Shown: piece by piece, positions 8,849 to 16,541 of the stretch
How the letters are laid out: the number at the start of each line of letters is the position of its first letter
Position numbering within the stretch: the first letter of the stretch is position 1
Source of the DNA: Enhygromyxa salina
GTDB lineage: Bacteria > Myxococcota_A > Polyangia > Nannocystales > Nannocystaceae
NCBI RefSeq assembly: GCF_002994635.1
Contig: NZ_PVNL01000041.1
Location: 167,911 to 231,910, forward strand
DNA: 64,000 nucleotides
Reading direction: 5' to 3'
The notes under the pieces: generated by a model
What the model was told of the DNA's origin: nothing
Database searches by the model: none
Seen by the model: the letters and a program-made list of their open reading frames with translations, nothing else
Translations under genes and position numbers: made by a program

Positions 8849-9705
8849 TCGTCTTCGGCGTTCAGCGCCCGGAGCTCGAAACTCAAGTAGTAGGGGTAGG
8901 ACGCCTCGGGCGGCCCGAACACGTGTACGAGCAGCATCTGCTTGAATTGCGCACCCATGCCGCCAATGTCGACACGTCCATCCGTCCCCGTGCCTGTGCC
9001 GAGCAGCTCGAGGGTCTCGGCATTGAGGACCTCGATGGTCATCGTGTTCTCCGGTGCGTCGGGCAAGAACGGGCTATCGCAACTCTCCCCGCACAAGCTG
9101 CTGCCTTGCGCCCAGGCATCGAGGAACAACGTGTACGCCTCGAAGTCGTCGTTCTCCTCGAGCGTGAGGGCCGAGCCGTCGATGAGGTACCAGTCATCCT
9201 CCTGCGCGCACAAGAACGCGTCGATATCGACGCGGGCCGAGAAGTTGCCGTTGCTTTCCCAGGCGAGGTCGGTAGGTGCCTCGGGCAGGTCGTTGGGCTC
9301 GAACTCGTCGTTGTCCGGGCATTGGTTGGGATCCCCGTCGCCGTCGCCGTCCCCGTCGCCGGTGTCGCCGTCGCCGTCGCCGTCGCCGTCCCCGTCTCCG
9401 GTGTCGCCGTCCCCGTCTCCGGTGTCGCCGTCGCCGTCCCCAGTGTCGCCGTCGCCGTCCCCGGCGTCGCCGTCGCCGTCCCCGGTGTCGCCGTCGCCGT
9501 CGCCGTCGCCGTCCCCGGTGTCGCCGTCGCCGTCGCCGTCTCCGGTGTCACCGTCGCCGTCGCCAGTGTCTCCGTCTCCGGTGTCGCCGTCGCCGTCGCC
9601 GCTCTCGCTCCCGCTGGCACCCGTGTCCGAGCTGGGCGTGGGGACACACCCTCCGAGCATCAACGCAGACCCTACAAACGCGACAGCGATTTTTGAGCGA
9701 AGCAT
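8836..9705 (-). CDS. DG-repeat lipoprotein with C-terminal beta-rich domain
   Basis: The 289-residue protein has a signal peptide with lipobox (LMLGGC), then a Ser/Gly-rich spacer and a linker of roughly 90 residues made of GDGD and GDTGDGD units. The C-terminal 150 residues start at CPDNDEFEPNDLPEAP and include DIDAFLCAQEDDWYLIDG, the pattern of pre-peptidase C-terminal (PPC-like) beta-sandwich domains, which often open with DxxEPND. It ends in a short Cys-containing tail (DECEC). The domain is probably surface-exposed and binds a ligand or partner. Its 3' end overlaps the start of the amidohydrolase gene by 13 bp, so the two lipoproteins may act together. Confidence 0.85.
   Translation of the reverse strand: MLRSKIAVAFVGSALMLGGCVPTPSSDTGASGSESGDGDGDTGDGDTGDGDGDTGDGDGDGDTGDGDGDGDGDTGDGDGDAGDGDGDTGDGDGDTGDGDGDTGDGDGDGDGDGDTGDGDGDGDGDPNQCPDNDEFEPNDLPEAPTDLAWESNGNFSARVDIDAFLCAQEDDWYLIDGSALTLEENDDFEAYTLFLDAWAQGSSLCGESCDSPFLPDAPENTMTIEVLNAETLELLGTGTGTDGRVDIGGMGAQFKQMLLVHVFGPPEASYPYYLSFELRALNAEDECEC
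9335..9602. repeat. Coding repeat for the GDGDTGD linker
   Basis: Short hexamer and 18-base units (GGCGAC, GGCGACACCGGA on the minus strand) encode the GD and GDTGD linker. The Thr-containing units break the pure DG pattern seen in the repeat at 5877-6086, so the two linkers have diverged separately. Confidence 0.85.
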
Positions 9706-9865
9706 CGCCCCTGAGTATCACGTCTCGGTGGGATCACAGCTGTGGACCTGCAAACAACTGTGCCCGCGGGTGCTGGGCAGGGGGAGTTCGCGCGATCTAA
9801 CCGAAACCCGCCGCTTGGCGAGGGGGGTCGCCCGCCAGGGCCGCGACTCCGAACTGATCCGCACT

Positions 9866-10206
9866 TCAGGCGGCGAACGAGGCTACGGCCTTGGCCTCAT
9901 CGTTGAAGGTCTCGAACACGTTGATGAGCAGCGTGAGACACAAGAGCTCGTGGACTTTGGGAGAAACCGACAGCAGCTTGAGTTTCCCCCCCGCCAGTTG
10001 CTAGGATGAGGCAGCTCACAAGTTCTCCGATTCTGGAGGAGTCGATGTAGGTCACGTCCGCCATGTTGAGCAGGATATTCGAAGCGCCCGACTCGTGGGC
10101 ATCTGCGACGGTCCGACGTAGGGTAATGTCGCCCTCTCCGATGGTGAGCTTGCCGCGCATGCCCAAGGATAGTGACGTTGCCGTTGGTTCGTATCTCAAT
10201 TTTCAT
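9866..10206 (-). pseudogene. Frameshifted STAS-domain anti-anti-sigma factor (RsbV/SpoIIAA-like)
   Basis: Three consecutive pieces in different frames add up to one complete STAS protein. From ATG 10206 the first frame reads MKIEIRTNGNVTIL. After an extra base near 10161 the second frame reads MRGKLTIGEGDITLRRTV through to the phosphorylation-site motif YIDSSRIGEL. After a run of seven G (7 C on the plus strand, 9986-9992) the third frame reads GKLKLLSVSPKVHELL and NVFETFNDEAKAVASFAA, then TGA. Removing one base at each point restores a family-length protein of about 110 residues. The family binds anti-sigma kinases in partner-switching cascades. The breaks may be decay or sequencing errors; the homopolymer favours error for the second. 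Confidence 0.8.
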
Positions 10207-10390
10207 GACGGTCTCAGTGGGGAAGCGAACTTGCAGGATAACAGATGTACCTCCTTCGGGGCGGCGTGTCAGTAAAATATCGTCCATGAGAGTTCGCATG
10301 AGCCACAGGCCACGTCCATGCGGCTACGCCAGCATCGATGATCTCGAGCAAGCCGGGCGCTGGCTCGCCGAGCATTGTCGAACGGGCGCA
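10207..10390 (-). pseudogene. C-terminal remnant of an RsbW-like anti-sigma factor kinase
   Basis: Immediately upstream of the STAS remnant and in frame with its start is the peptide HGRGLWLMRTLMDDI, followed by GGTSVILQVRF. This is the G2-box and last strand of the HATPase fold in RsbW-type serine kinases. One base earlier the frame shifts again: LGEPAPGLLEIIDAGVA is in another frame, and the N-box and G1-box that should lie farther upstream are not visible in any frame. So only the last third of the kinase remains, with at least one frameshift. There is also no stop codon between this piece and the STAS start. Together the two pieces look like the residue of an RsbW-RsbV module. Confidence 0.65.
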
Positions 10391-10478
10391 CAATATGCTG
10401 GTTGGTGCAGCGACGTGCGGCGGATTCAGCCGGCTTGGCCCCGTATCTATTGCATACACCAAGCAGCAAATGCTGGGG

Positions 10479-10616
10479 ATGTCGGTGAGCAAGGTATGCG
10501 GCGTCGGCTTCAGGCTGGCGCTGACGGGCATGGTTTCGCTCGGGCTCAGTGGGTGCTATTGCGGAAGACAATGTGTCATGACCCAATTGACACTTGCTGT
10601 CGCAAATCTTCAATGA
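10479..10616 (+). CDS. Possible 45-residue lipoprotein
   Basis: A short frame starting ATG TCG GTG encodes a peptide with a lysine and an arginine near the N-terminus, a hydrophobic core and a lipobox (LGLSGC, Cys at residue 26), leaving a mature peptide of about 20 residues with three cysteines (CYCGRQC). It ends 10 bp before the ATG of the cytochrome lipoprotein, an operon-like spacing. It could be a tiny lipoprotein, the remnant of a larger one, or chance. No strong ribosome binding site is seen. Confidence 0.3.
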   Translation: MSVSKVCGVGFRLALTGMVSLGLSGCYCGRQCVMTQLTLAVANLQ

Positions 10617-10626
10617 GGATCCAGCA

Positions 10627-11526
10627 ATGAAAAAACTGCACGCACTCCTGGCATGCTCGCTCCTGGCCGCCTGCGCGGACGCGGACGACGAGATGGCCAA
10701 CACCGATCCAAGCACCGAGCTGTCCGAGTACGACCTCGCACGGGGAGGTCGGCTGTTCGACAAGTGGTACGCTGACTCCAGCTTCGAAGGCATGTTCACC
10801 CCGGGCAGCGAGGGCGGCCCATTCGGCGACGGTACGCTCGCCGACGTAAACGGCGCGGCGTTCCCCAACGATGAGGGGCACGACTACCGGCTCAAGAACT
10901 TCTTCGGCTGGGATCTCCGGGGCACCGAGGGCATCTACGGCCCCGGCTACGCCGACAAGTCCTACGCGCTGTCGACTAACCTCCTGGCGCTACCCCGCTC
11001 GCACGCCGAGCTGGTCACGTGGTTCGAGGGCGGCGGCGACGGCCTTCCGGCCTACGGCGATGTTCTGCGCGCCGACCAGATCGACGACATGGCCGCCTTC
11101 GTCCTCGCCATGCGCACTGGCCAGTTGCCGCGCGCCTCCGAGATCTGGGCGCTGTCCGCCACGGCACCCAGCTCCTACACCCTGTTGCCGGGCGGCGACG
11201 TTCAGGCCGGTCACGCGGCCTACGCGAGCACCTGCGCCCAGTGCCACGGCGTGGACGGCACTGTGTATCTGTTCGACGACGGCGAGTACACGCTCGGAAG
11301 CTTCGCACGCCAAAAAGCGTACGAGGGCTGGTTCAAGCTGCTGGTCGGGCACCCCGGCAGCCTGATGGGTCCGCAGGTGCCCGACGGGCTGACCGCCGCG
11401 GAGCAGGCCGCGTGGATCCTCGACGTGTTCGCGGCGCTGTGTGACCGCGAGGTGTACCCGGCGACCGGGGCCTCGAAGGCGGACGTGGAAGACGGCGATC
11501 CGCGGTGCGGCAAGTATCTGCGTTGA
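10627..11526 (+). CDS. c-type cytochrome domain lipoprotein
   Basis: The start at 10627 has AGGA 8 bases upstream. The 299-residue product has a lipoprotein signal (MKKLHALLACSLLAAC). Its sequence contains a single heme-attachment motif CAQCH near residue 204, followed by GVDG and, later, a LMGPQVP segment whose methionine could be the axial ligand. The N-terminal half (residues 35-185) looks like a second, heme-less cytochrome-like fold: it has an RGGRLFDKWY start typical of cytochrome c domains but no CxxCH. It is probably a periplasmic electron carrier or a subunit of an oxidoreductase anchored to a membrane. No partner enzyme is adjacent. Confidence 0.8.
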   Translation: MKKLHALLACSLLAACADADDEMANTDPSTELSEYDLARGGRLFDKWYADSSFEGMFTPGSEGGPFGDGTLADVNGAAFPNDEGHDYRLKNFFGWDLRGTEGIYGPGYADKSYALSTNLLALPRSHAELVTWFEGGGDGLPAYGDVLRADQIDDMAAFVLAMRTGQLPRASEIWALSATAPSSYTLLPGGDVQAGHAAYASTCAQCHGVDGTVYLFDDGEYTLGSFARQKAYEGWFKLLVGHPGSLMGPQVPDGLTAAEQAAWILDVFAALCDREVYPATGASKADVEDGDPRCGKYLR

Positions 11527-11688
11527 ATTCGCGGGCGGTCTTTGTGTCCACATAAGCGCGAACAGGAGTATCGCGCCCCCAATCAAGCTGGCGGATCGGC
11601 GACGACGCGCGTGGCAACTACGAACCGCGCGCGGCCTCGCACTCCGCGCGAGCGAACGCCGAGCTGACACACTGTACACTCGCCGCAG

Positions 11689-13533
11689 ATGAAGCGACAG
11701 CCGATCATCCTTGGCTTGCTGCTCACCGTCGCGGTCGAGACAGGTTGCCACGGAGCCGCTGGACCTGCGCTGCCGAGCCCGCGCTACGCTCCGATCTTCG
11801 TGGACGGTCCGGTGCCGCTGCCTGGACAGGACTTTGGGATTCCACAGGTGACGGGGATCGACGGCGAGCCGCTCGTCGTCGCGTCGGTGCCCCCGGGGAG
11901 CGTAATGTCGTTCCCCCGTCCAGATGCACAGGTTCCCGAGAACATTCAGATCAAGCCTCACGCGGAAGCCGGCGCTGCAGCCCCAGACGCGCAGGTCTGG
12001 ACGATCGAGCCGGTGTTGCTCCCGAGTCCGGCCGGCAACGTCATAGGATTCGAGGTCCCGCAGCTGCCCCAGGGGATCTACGATGCCTGGTATGTGGGCG
12101 GGCAGCCCGAGGGGTCCGGCCCCGTGCTGCTCAACCCCGCCGACGCGGAGGCCTCGCAGTGGACCAGCATAGAGATTCGGCCGCAGCTGCAACCGGCACA
12201 ATCGGTCATTCACGCGCTCCCGAGCGTGGTCGTGAATGTTGAAATTGGTCTGCATGGACCCGTGCCCGACGGTCGGGTGATCCCGATTACGCTGAGCGGG
12301 TTCAACGGGTCCGTGCGGCTCGCAGCGGGTCAGCGCGCCGAGGCGAGCACCGGCTCGGACGGGCTCGCGCGATTCAGGGTCCGGGTGAAGCGGGACGCCG
12401 ATGTCTACCTCGCGGCGACCGCTCCCGGGTTTGCGCCGACGGCGGTGCGGATCGTGGGTGGGACGGAGTACCCGCTGCGAGATCATCGACTGCGCCCGGG
12501 CGATGTGCTGTTGTGTCAGGGAAACACGGTTATCAGCCCGTGGATCCTGGCGGCGGAGCGCAGGCAGCTCGGCCAGCCCAATCCGCTCGGGCGGCCGTGG
12601 TACTCGCACGTCGCCCTGTATCTGGGCAATGACCAGACAGCGGAGATGCTCCGCGAGGGGTTGGTCACGCACACGCTCGCGGACACGATCGACGATTGCA
12701 CGACCTTGGACGTGTATCGCCGCGATGGGATCACGCCCAAGCAGCAGGACCTGGTGGTCGAGCTGTCGAAGTACGGGCGCGTACCCTACTCGTGGGGGCA
12801 GCTCGCGGCGATCGGCAGCATCGCGGCCATCTCCAACGCTGACGAGGTCCGGCTCGACGGCTCGCAGTCGTGGTGGGAGCGCGTGGCGGGCAACCTTGGT
12901 GGCTGGGCGACGCGAACGTTCGTGACCTTCGTCGTTGGTGGCCGAGCCAAGATGATCTGCTCCGAGTTCGTCGCGTGGTCCTACCACGACAGTGGCGTGG
13001 GCCTCGATGTGGCGCCGTGGTCGGTGGTGGTCGACACGGGGCTGCTCAGCTCGCTCGAGGCTCGCATGGACTTCACGACGCCGAACATGATCGCCCAGAG
13101 CGAGGACCTGTCGTTTCAGTTTCAGCTGCACCCACACCTGCCGCCCCAGGTCGAGGTCGCTGACTGTCAGGTTCGCCTGGGTGAGAAGATCGAGTTTAGG
13201 ACGGGCAGCGCGGTCATCGGTGAGGACGACGAAGACCTGTTGCTGGCGGTCGTGCGGGTGCTGGCCACGCAGCCCGAGATCGAGCTGCTGCGGGTCGAGG
13301 GCAACACGGACGACGTCGGCGGCGCTCAGCAAAATCTACGCTTGAGTCAGGCGCGCGCGGACGCGGTCGTGGACTGGCTGGTCGCGCACGGCGTGCTGGC
13401 GAGTCGGCTGTCGAGCGTTGGGCACGGCAGCTCACAGCCGCTGGTGCCCAACGACAGCGCGGGCCATCGCCACCAGAATCGGCGGGTCGAGTTTCACGTC
13501 GAGAGCCAGACCTGTCAGCCCGGTAGCCGTTGA
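11689..13533 (+). CDS. Exported papain-like (YiiX/NlpC-P60 type) domain fused to an OmpA-like domain
   Basis: The 614-residue protein starts with a signal peptide ending near ETGC (a weak lipobox). Residues about 30-255 look like beta-sandwich modules. Residues about 260-450 resemble the permuted papain-like YiiX/YebB family: LRPGDVLL, the histidine of SHVALYLG, and the cysteine of MICSEFVAWSY would be the catalytic pair in permuted order. Residues about 490-610 are an OmpA C-terminal domain (FRTGSAVI, VEGNTDDVGG, NLRLSQARADAVVDWL, NRRVEF) that binds peptidoglycan. The combination suggests a cell-wall-attached hydrolase or amidase. It stands alone, convergent with the Fur gene 6 bp away. Confidence 0.82.
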   Translation: MKRQPIILGLLLTVAVETGCHGAAGPALPSPRYAPIFVDGPVPLPGQDFGIPQVTGIDGEPLVVASVPPGSVMSFPRPDAQVPENIQIKPHAEAGAAAPDAQVWTIEPVLLPSPAGNVIGFEVPQLPQGIYDAWYVGGQPEGSGPVLLNPADAEASQWTSIEIRPQLQPAQSVIHALPSVVVNVEIGLHGPVPDGRVIPITLSGFNGSVRLAAGQRAEASTGSDGLARFRVRVKRDADVYLAATAPGFAPTAVRIVGGTEYPLRDHRLRPGDVLLCQGNTVISPWILAAERRQLGQPNPLGRPWYSHVALYLGNDQTAEMLREGLVTHTLADTIDDCTTLDVYRRDGITPKQQDLVVELSKYGRVPYSWGQLAAIGSIAAISNADEVRLDGSQSWWERVAGNLGGWATRTFVTFVVGGRAKMICSEFVAWSYHDSGVGLDVAPWSVVVDTGLLSSLEARMDFTTPNMIAQSEDLSFQFQLHPHLPPQVEVADCQVRLGEKIEFRTGSAVIGEDDEDLLLAVVRVLATQPEIELLRVEGNTDDVGGAQQNLRLSQARADAVVDWLVAHGVLASRLSSVGHGSSQPLVPNDSAGHRHQNRRVEFHVESQTCQPGSR

Positions 13534-13539
13534 CCGCGC

Positions 13540-14046
13540 TCAGGCCGAGTCGCGGGCTTCTTCTTCTTCGCGCGGGCACGACCCGCCCTTGATCCCGCGC
13601 GCCTTGGGGCACATCCCGTACAGCTCGAGCTTGTGCCGCACCAGGTTGAACCCAAAGCTGCGCGCGACCTGATCTTGCAGCCGCTCGATGTCGTCGTTGG
13701 TGAACTCGAGCACGTGATCACACTCGAGGCAGATCAGGTGGTCGTGGTGCTGGGTGTCGCCGGCGGTCTCGTAGATCGCCTGGCCCTCACCAAACCGGCG
13801 CTGGGCCGCGAGCCCGCACTCTGTCAGCAGCTTGAGCGTGCGGTACACGGTGGCGTAGCCGATCCGTGGGTTCTGTTCGCGCGCGAGGCTGAGCAGCTCT
13901 TCGATCGACAGGTGCCCGTCGGCCGAAAAAAATTGCCGGGCGATGATGTCCCGCTGGCGCGTGGACTTGAGCTGCTTCTTGCTGAGGTACTCGTGGAACT
14001 GCCCCATGAGCTCGTCCACGTCACGCTCGTCCGTTGCAGCCTCCAT
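13540..14046 (-). CDS. fur: Fur family metal-dependent transcriptional regulator
   Basis: The 168-residue protein has a winged helix (residues 20-90; [27 protein letters not shown]) and the metal-binding dimerisation domain with [16 protein letters not shown]. The HHDH arrangement is that of Fur rather than Zur or PerR, although this cannot be settled without a tree. A C-terminal cysteine pair partner appears in MCPKA; the second CxxC looks degenerate (one Cys at MC, another at SC). It would repress iron-uptake genes when bound to Fe(II). It is divergent from xseB. No clear Fur box was identified in the 203-bp spacer. Confidence 0.88.
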   Translation of the reverse strand: MEAATDERDVDELMGQFHEYLSKKQLKSTRQRDIIARQFFSADGHLSIEELLSLAREQNPRIGYATVYRTLKLLTECGLAAQRRFGEGQAIYETAGDTQHHDHLICLECDHVLEFTNDDIERLQDQVARSFGFNLVRHKLELYGMCPKARGIKGGSCPREEEEARDSA

Positions 14047-14249
14047 CGCGGGGGCAGGCTATACCGGCGGGCGGGGCTCGGCAACCGCGACCACCGTCGT
14101 GGCTCGCGGCTCGCGGCGCTCGACCAACGGGCTTCGGTACATGCTGGCCACGGCGAACACAAGCCAGAGGGGGTGGCAGGTCACACCCCGCGCGGGATCG
14201 ACTGAGACGCCGTTGACGACGCCAGCGGGCGTCGGTACACCCCGCGAAG

Positions 14250-14582
14250 ATGGCGGGCCCAGGCAAGACCTCCAAGGCGCCGCGCAAGCGTCCCAAGTCG
14301 GACGCGGACGCGGCCCCGGGTGCCGGAGTGAGCGCCGAGGCGCTGCTGGGTCGGCTCGACGAGGTCGTGCGCGAGCTCGAGACCGGCGAGCTGCCCCTCG
14401 AGCAGGCGCTGGCGCGGTTCGAAGAGGGCGTGAGGCTGGTCCGAGACGGCGAGCAGCTGCTGGCCTCGGTCGAGCAGCGCATCGAGATCCTGCTCGCCGA
14501 CGATCGCGTCGCGCCGTTCGCCAACGAGCAGGACTACGCCGACCACGATCACGATCACGACGATGATCAGCAACCAGAGTGA
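14250..14582 (+). CDS. xseB: Exodeoxyribonuclease VII small subunit
   Basis: The 110-residue protein contains the XseB core at about residues 30-92: LGRLDEVVRELETGELPLEQALARFEEG and LVRDGEQLL, which forms the helical hairpin that binds XseA. Exonuclease VII degrades single-stranded DNA from both ends. The N-terminus is a Lys/Arg-rich extension of 25 residues. The C-terminus is unusual: YADHDHDHDDDQQ, a His-Asp-rich tail that might bind metal. The stop is 4 bp before the start of the prenyl synthase gene, as in many bacteria where xseB precedes ispA. The large-subunit gene xseA is not in the window. Confidence 0.92.
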   Translation: MAGPGKTSKAPRKRPKSDADAAPGAGVSAEALLGRLDEVVRELETGELPLEQALARFEEGVRLVRDGEQLLASVEQRIEILLADDRVAPFANEQDYADHDHDHDDDQQPE

Positions 14583-14586
14583 GGCC

Positions 14587-15447
14587 ATGACTACCTTCGA
14601 TCTCGACGCCTACTTCGCCGAACGCCAAGCGGCGGTCAACGACGCCCTGGCCGCCGCGCTGCCGGAGCCCGCGCCCCGCCAAGATCCCGGGCGCCTGCGC
14701 GAAGCCATGCGCTACGGCGTGCTGCTCGGCGGCAAGCGCATGCGCCCGCTGCTGACGATCGCCGCGTGTGAGGCGGTCGGCGGTCAGGTCTCGGACGCGC
14801 TCCCGGCCGGCTGCGCGCTCGAGATGATCCACGCCTACTCGCTGGTCCACGACGACCTGCCGGCGATGGACAATGACATCGAGCGCCGGGGCAAGCCCAC
14901 GGTCCACGTCGAATTTGGCGAAGGCAACGCGATCCTGGTGGGCGACGCGCTGCTGACCGAGGCGTTCCGGGTGCTGGTGTCCGGCGAGCGGGGGATCCCG
15001 CGCGCGCTCGTGGCCCACGCGGTCACCATGCTCGCGCGCCACGCCGGGATCGACGGCATGGTCGGGGGTCAGGGGCTGGATCTTCAGGTCGGCCAGGACA
15101 TCCCCGCGCTCGACCTGCTCGAGCAGGTCCACGCGCTCAAGACCGGGGGGCTGTTCGCGGCCGCGGGCGGGCTCGGGGCGCTCTCGGGCGGCGCGAATCT
15201 CGACGTCGTCGCCAAGCTCGAGCGCTATGGCCTCGCGTTCGGCGTGGCCTTTCAGCACGCAGACGACATCCTCGACAACGACCAGCCGGCGCTGCGCGAC
15301 GCGGCGGCGGTGCGGATCCGCGAGCTGACCGACGAGTGTCGGGAGATCGCCAGCGCCTTCGCGGCGGCCGGGCGACCGCTGGCGGCGATCGCCGACTGGA
15401 TCGATCAGCGGGCCGCGCGAGCGCGGGCTGGCGAAGACCTGGCTTGA
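14587..15447 (+). CDS. ispA: Polyprenyl (farnesyl/geranylgeranyl) diphosphate synthase
   Basis: The ATG at 14587 has GTGAGG just upstream. The 286-residue protein contains the first Asp-rich motif DDLPAMD, the GGKRMRP substrate-binding motif at the N-terminal side, RRGKPTVH, and the second Asp-rich motif FQHADDILDN. These are hallmarks of the all-trans polyprenyl synthase family, which condenses isopentenyl diphosphate with allylic diphosphates for quinones, carotenoids and sterols. The length and motif spacing fit IspA. The gene follows xseB with 4 bp between them, so it is co-transcribed. The dxs gene that often follows is absent; the next gene downstream is a diguanylate cyclase. Confidence 0.92.
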   Translation: MTTFDLDAYFAERQAAVNDALAAALPEPAPRQDPGRLREAMRYGVLLGGKRMRPLLTIAACEAVGGQVSDALPAGCALEMIHAYSLVHDDLPAMDNDIERRGKPTVHVEFGEGNAILVGDALLTEAFRVLVSGERGIPRALVAHAVTMLARHAGIDGMVGGQGLDLQVGQDIPALDLLEQVHALKTGGLFAAAGGLGALSGGANLDVVAKLERYGLAFGVAFQHADDILDNDQPALRDAAAVRIRELTDECREIASAFAAAGRPLAAIADWIDQRAARARAGEDLA

Positions 15448-15623
15448 TCGGTCGGGGGCCGGGCGCGGGGCGGGCCGGCTCGGCCGATTGTCCGTGTCGG
15501 CGGCCTGAGTGGGTCTGAGCGGAGTTTGGAGACCGCTGAGCGTGATCTCCGCTGTGCTCGTGCCCGCGCGGCGAAAGCCAGGCTTGCGATCCAGGCGACG
15601 TCCCACCTAGGATCGTCGACCGA

Positions 15624-16541
15624 ATGTCGAAGTCGACCGTCGTGCTGGATTCGGAGGACCTCCCCCAGAATAAACAGCAGGGGATCAAGCGGGCGTTCGT
15701 GGTCGTGCTCGCTGGCGATCGCATGGGCGAGATGTTTCAGCTCAACGACGGCCGCACATCGATCGGTCGGGGTCTGCACGCCGACGTGCGCATCAACGAC
15801 GAGGGGATCTCGCGCGCCCACGCGCAGATCGAGTTCGACGCCGGCGAGCACTACCTGTCCGACGCGGGCTCGACCAACGGGACCTTCGCCAACGGGGAGC
15901 GCGTCGATCGCTACCCGCTGCAAGAGGGCGACAAGATCCAGATCGGGGCCAGCAGCGTGCTGCGCTTCACCTACAACGACGACATCGACGAGGATTTTCA
16001 GCGCAGCTTGTACGAGTCGGCGCTGCGCGACCGCCTGACCGGCGTGTTCAACCGCGGGTACTTCAACAACCGGCTCGAGAGCGACGTCGCGTTCGCGCTG
16101 CGCCACGGCAAGCCGCTGTCGCTGGTGATCTTCGACGTCGACTTCTTCAAGAACGTGAACGACGAGCTGGGCCACCCGGCCGGAGACGCGGTCCTGCGGG
16201 ACCTGGCCGAGCGCGTGCAGGGGACGACCCGCTCAGAGGACATCTTTGCGCGCTACGGTGGCGAGGAGTTTGTCTTGATCTGCCGCGACGTCGACGCATT
16301 GCGGGCCGCGCGGGCAGCTCACCGGATCAAGGAACTGGTCGGCGGCAAGCCGTTCAAGCTGGCTGGCCGCGATGTCGAGATCACGGTGTCGCTGGGCGTG
16401 GCGGATCTCTCGATGCTGTTGGAGCCGAGCGCGATTGCGCTGGTGGAGGCCGCTGATGCGGCGCTCTATATTGCCAAGCGAAATGGGCGGGATCGGGTCG
16501 AGATCTACGATCCCGAGAGCGAGCCGACTCGCGCGGTCTAG
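15624..16541 (+). CDS. FHA domain-containing diguanylate cyclase
   Basis: The 305-residue protein has an FHA domain at about residues 45-115 (SIGRGLHADVRINDEGISRAHA and STNGTF) that binds phosphothreonine peptides, and a C-terminal GGDEF domain from about residue 130 (DRLTGVFNRGYF). The active site is GGEEF (residues 212-216), a fully active variant that makes cyclic di-GMP. The inhibitory I-site RSED lies five residues before it, so product inhibition is expected. The FHA domain implies control by a Ser/Thr kinase, many of which occur in myxobacteria. The 3' end overlaps by 4 bp with the convergent lipoprotein gene. Confidence 0.93.
   Translation: MSKSTVVLDSEDLPQNKQQGIKRAFVVVLAGDRMGEMFQLNDGRTSIGRGLHADVRINDEGISRAHAQIEFDAGEHYLSDAGSTNGTFANGERVDRYPLQEGDKIQIGASSVLRFTYNDDIDEDFQRSLYESALRDRLTGVFNRGYFNNRLESDVAFALRHGKPLSLVIFDVDFFKNVNDELGHPAGDAVLRDLAERVQGTTRSEDIFARYGGEEFVLICRDVDALRAARAAHRIKELVGGKPFKLAGRDVEITVSLGVADLSMLLEPSAIALVEAADAALYIAKRNGRDRVEIYDPESEPTRAV

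Noticed and set aside
10990..13332. A 780-residue open frame on the minus strand
   Set aside because: It runs antisense through the cytochrome and papain-like/OmpA genes and has a His/Arg/Gln-rich shadow composition.
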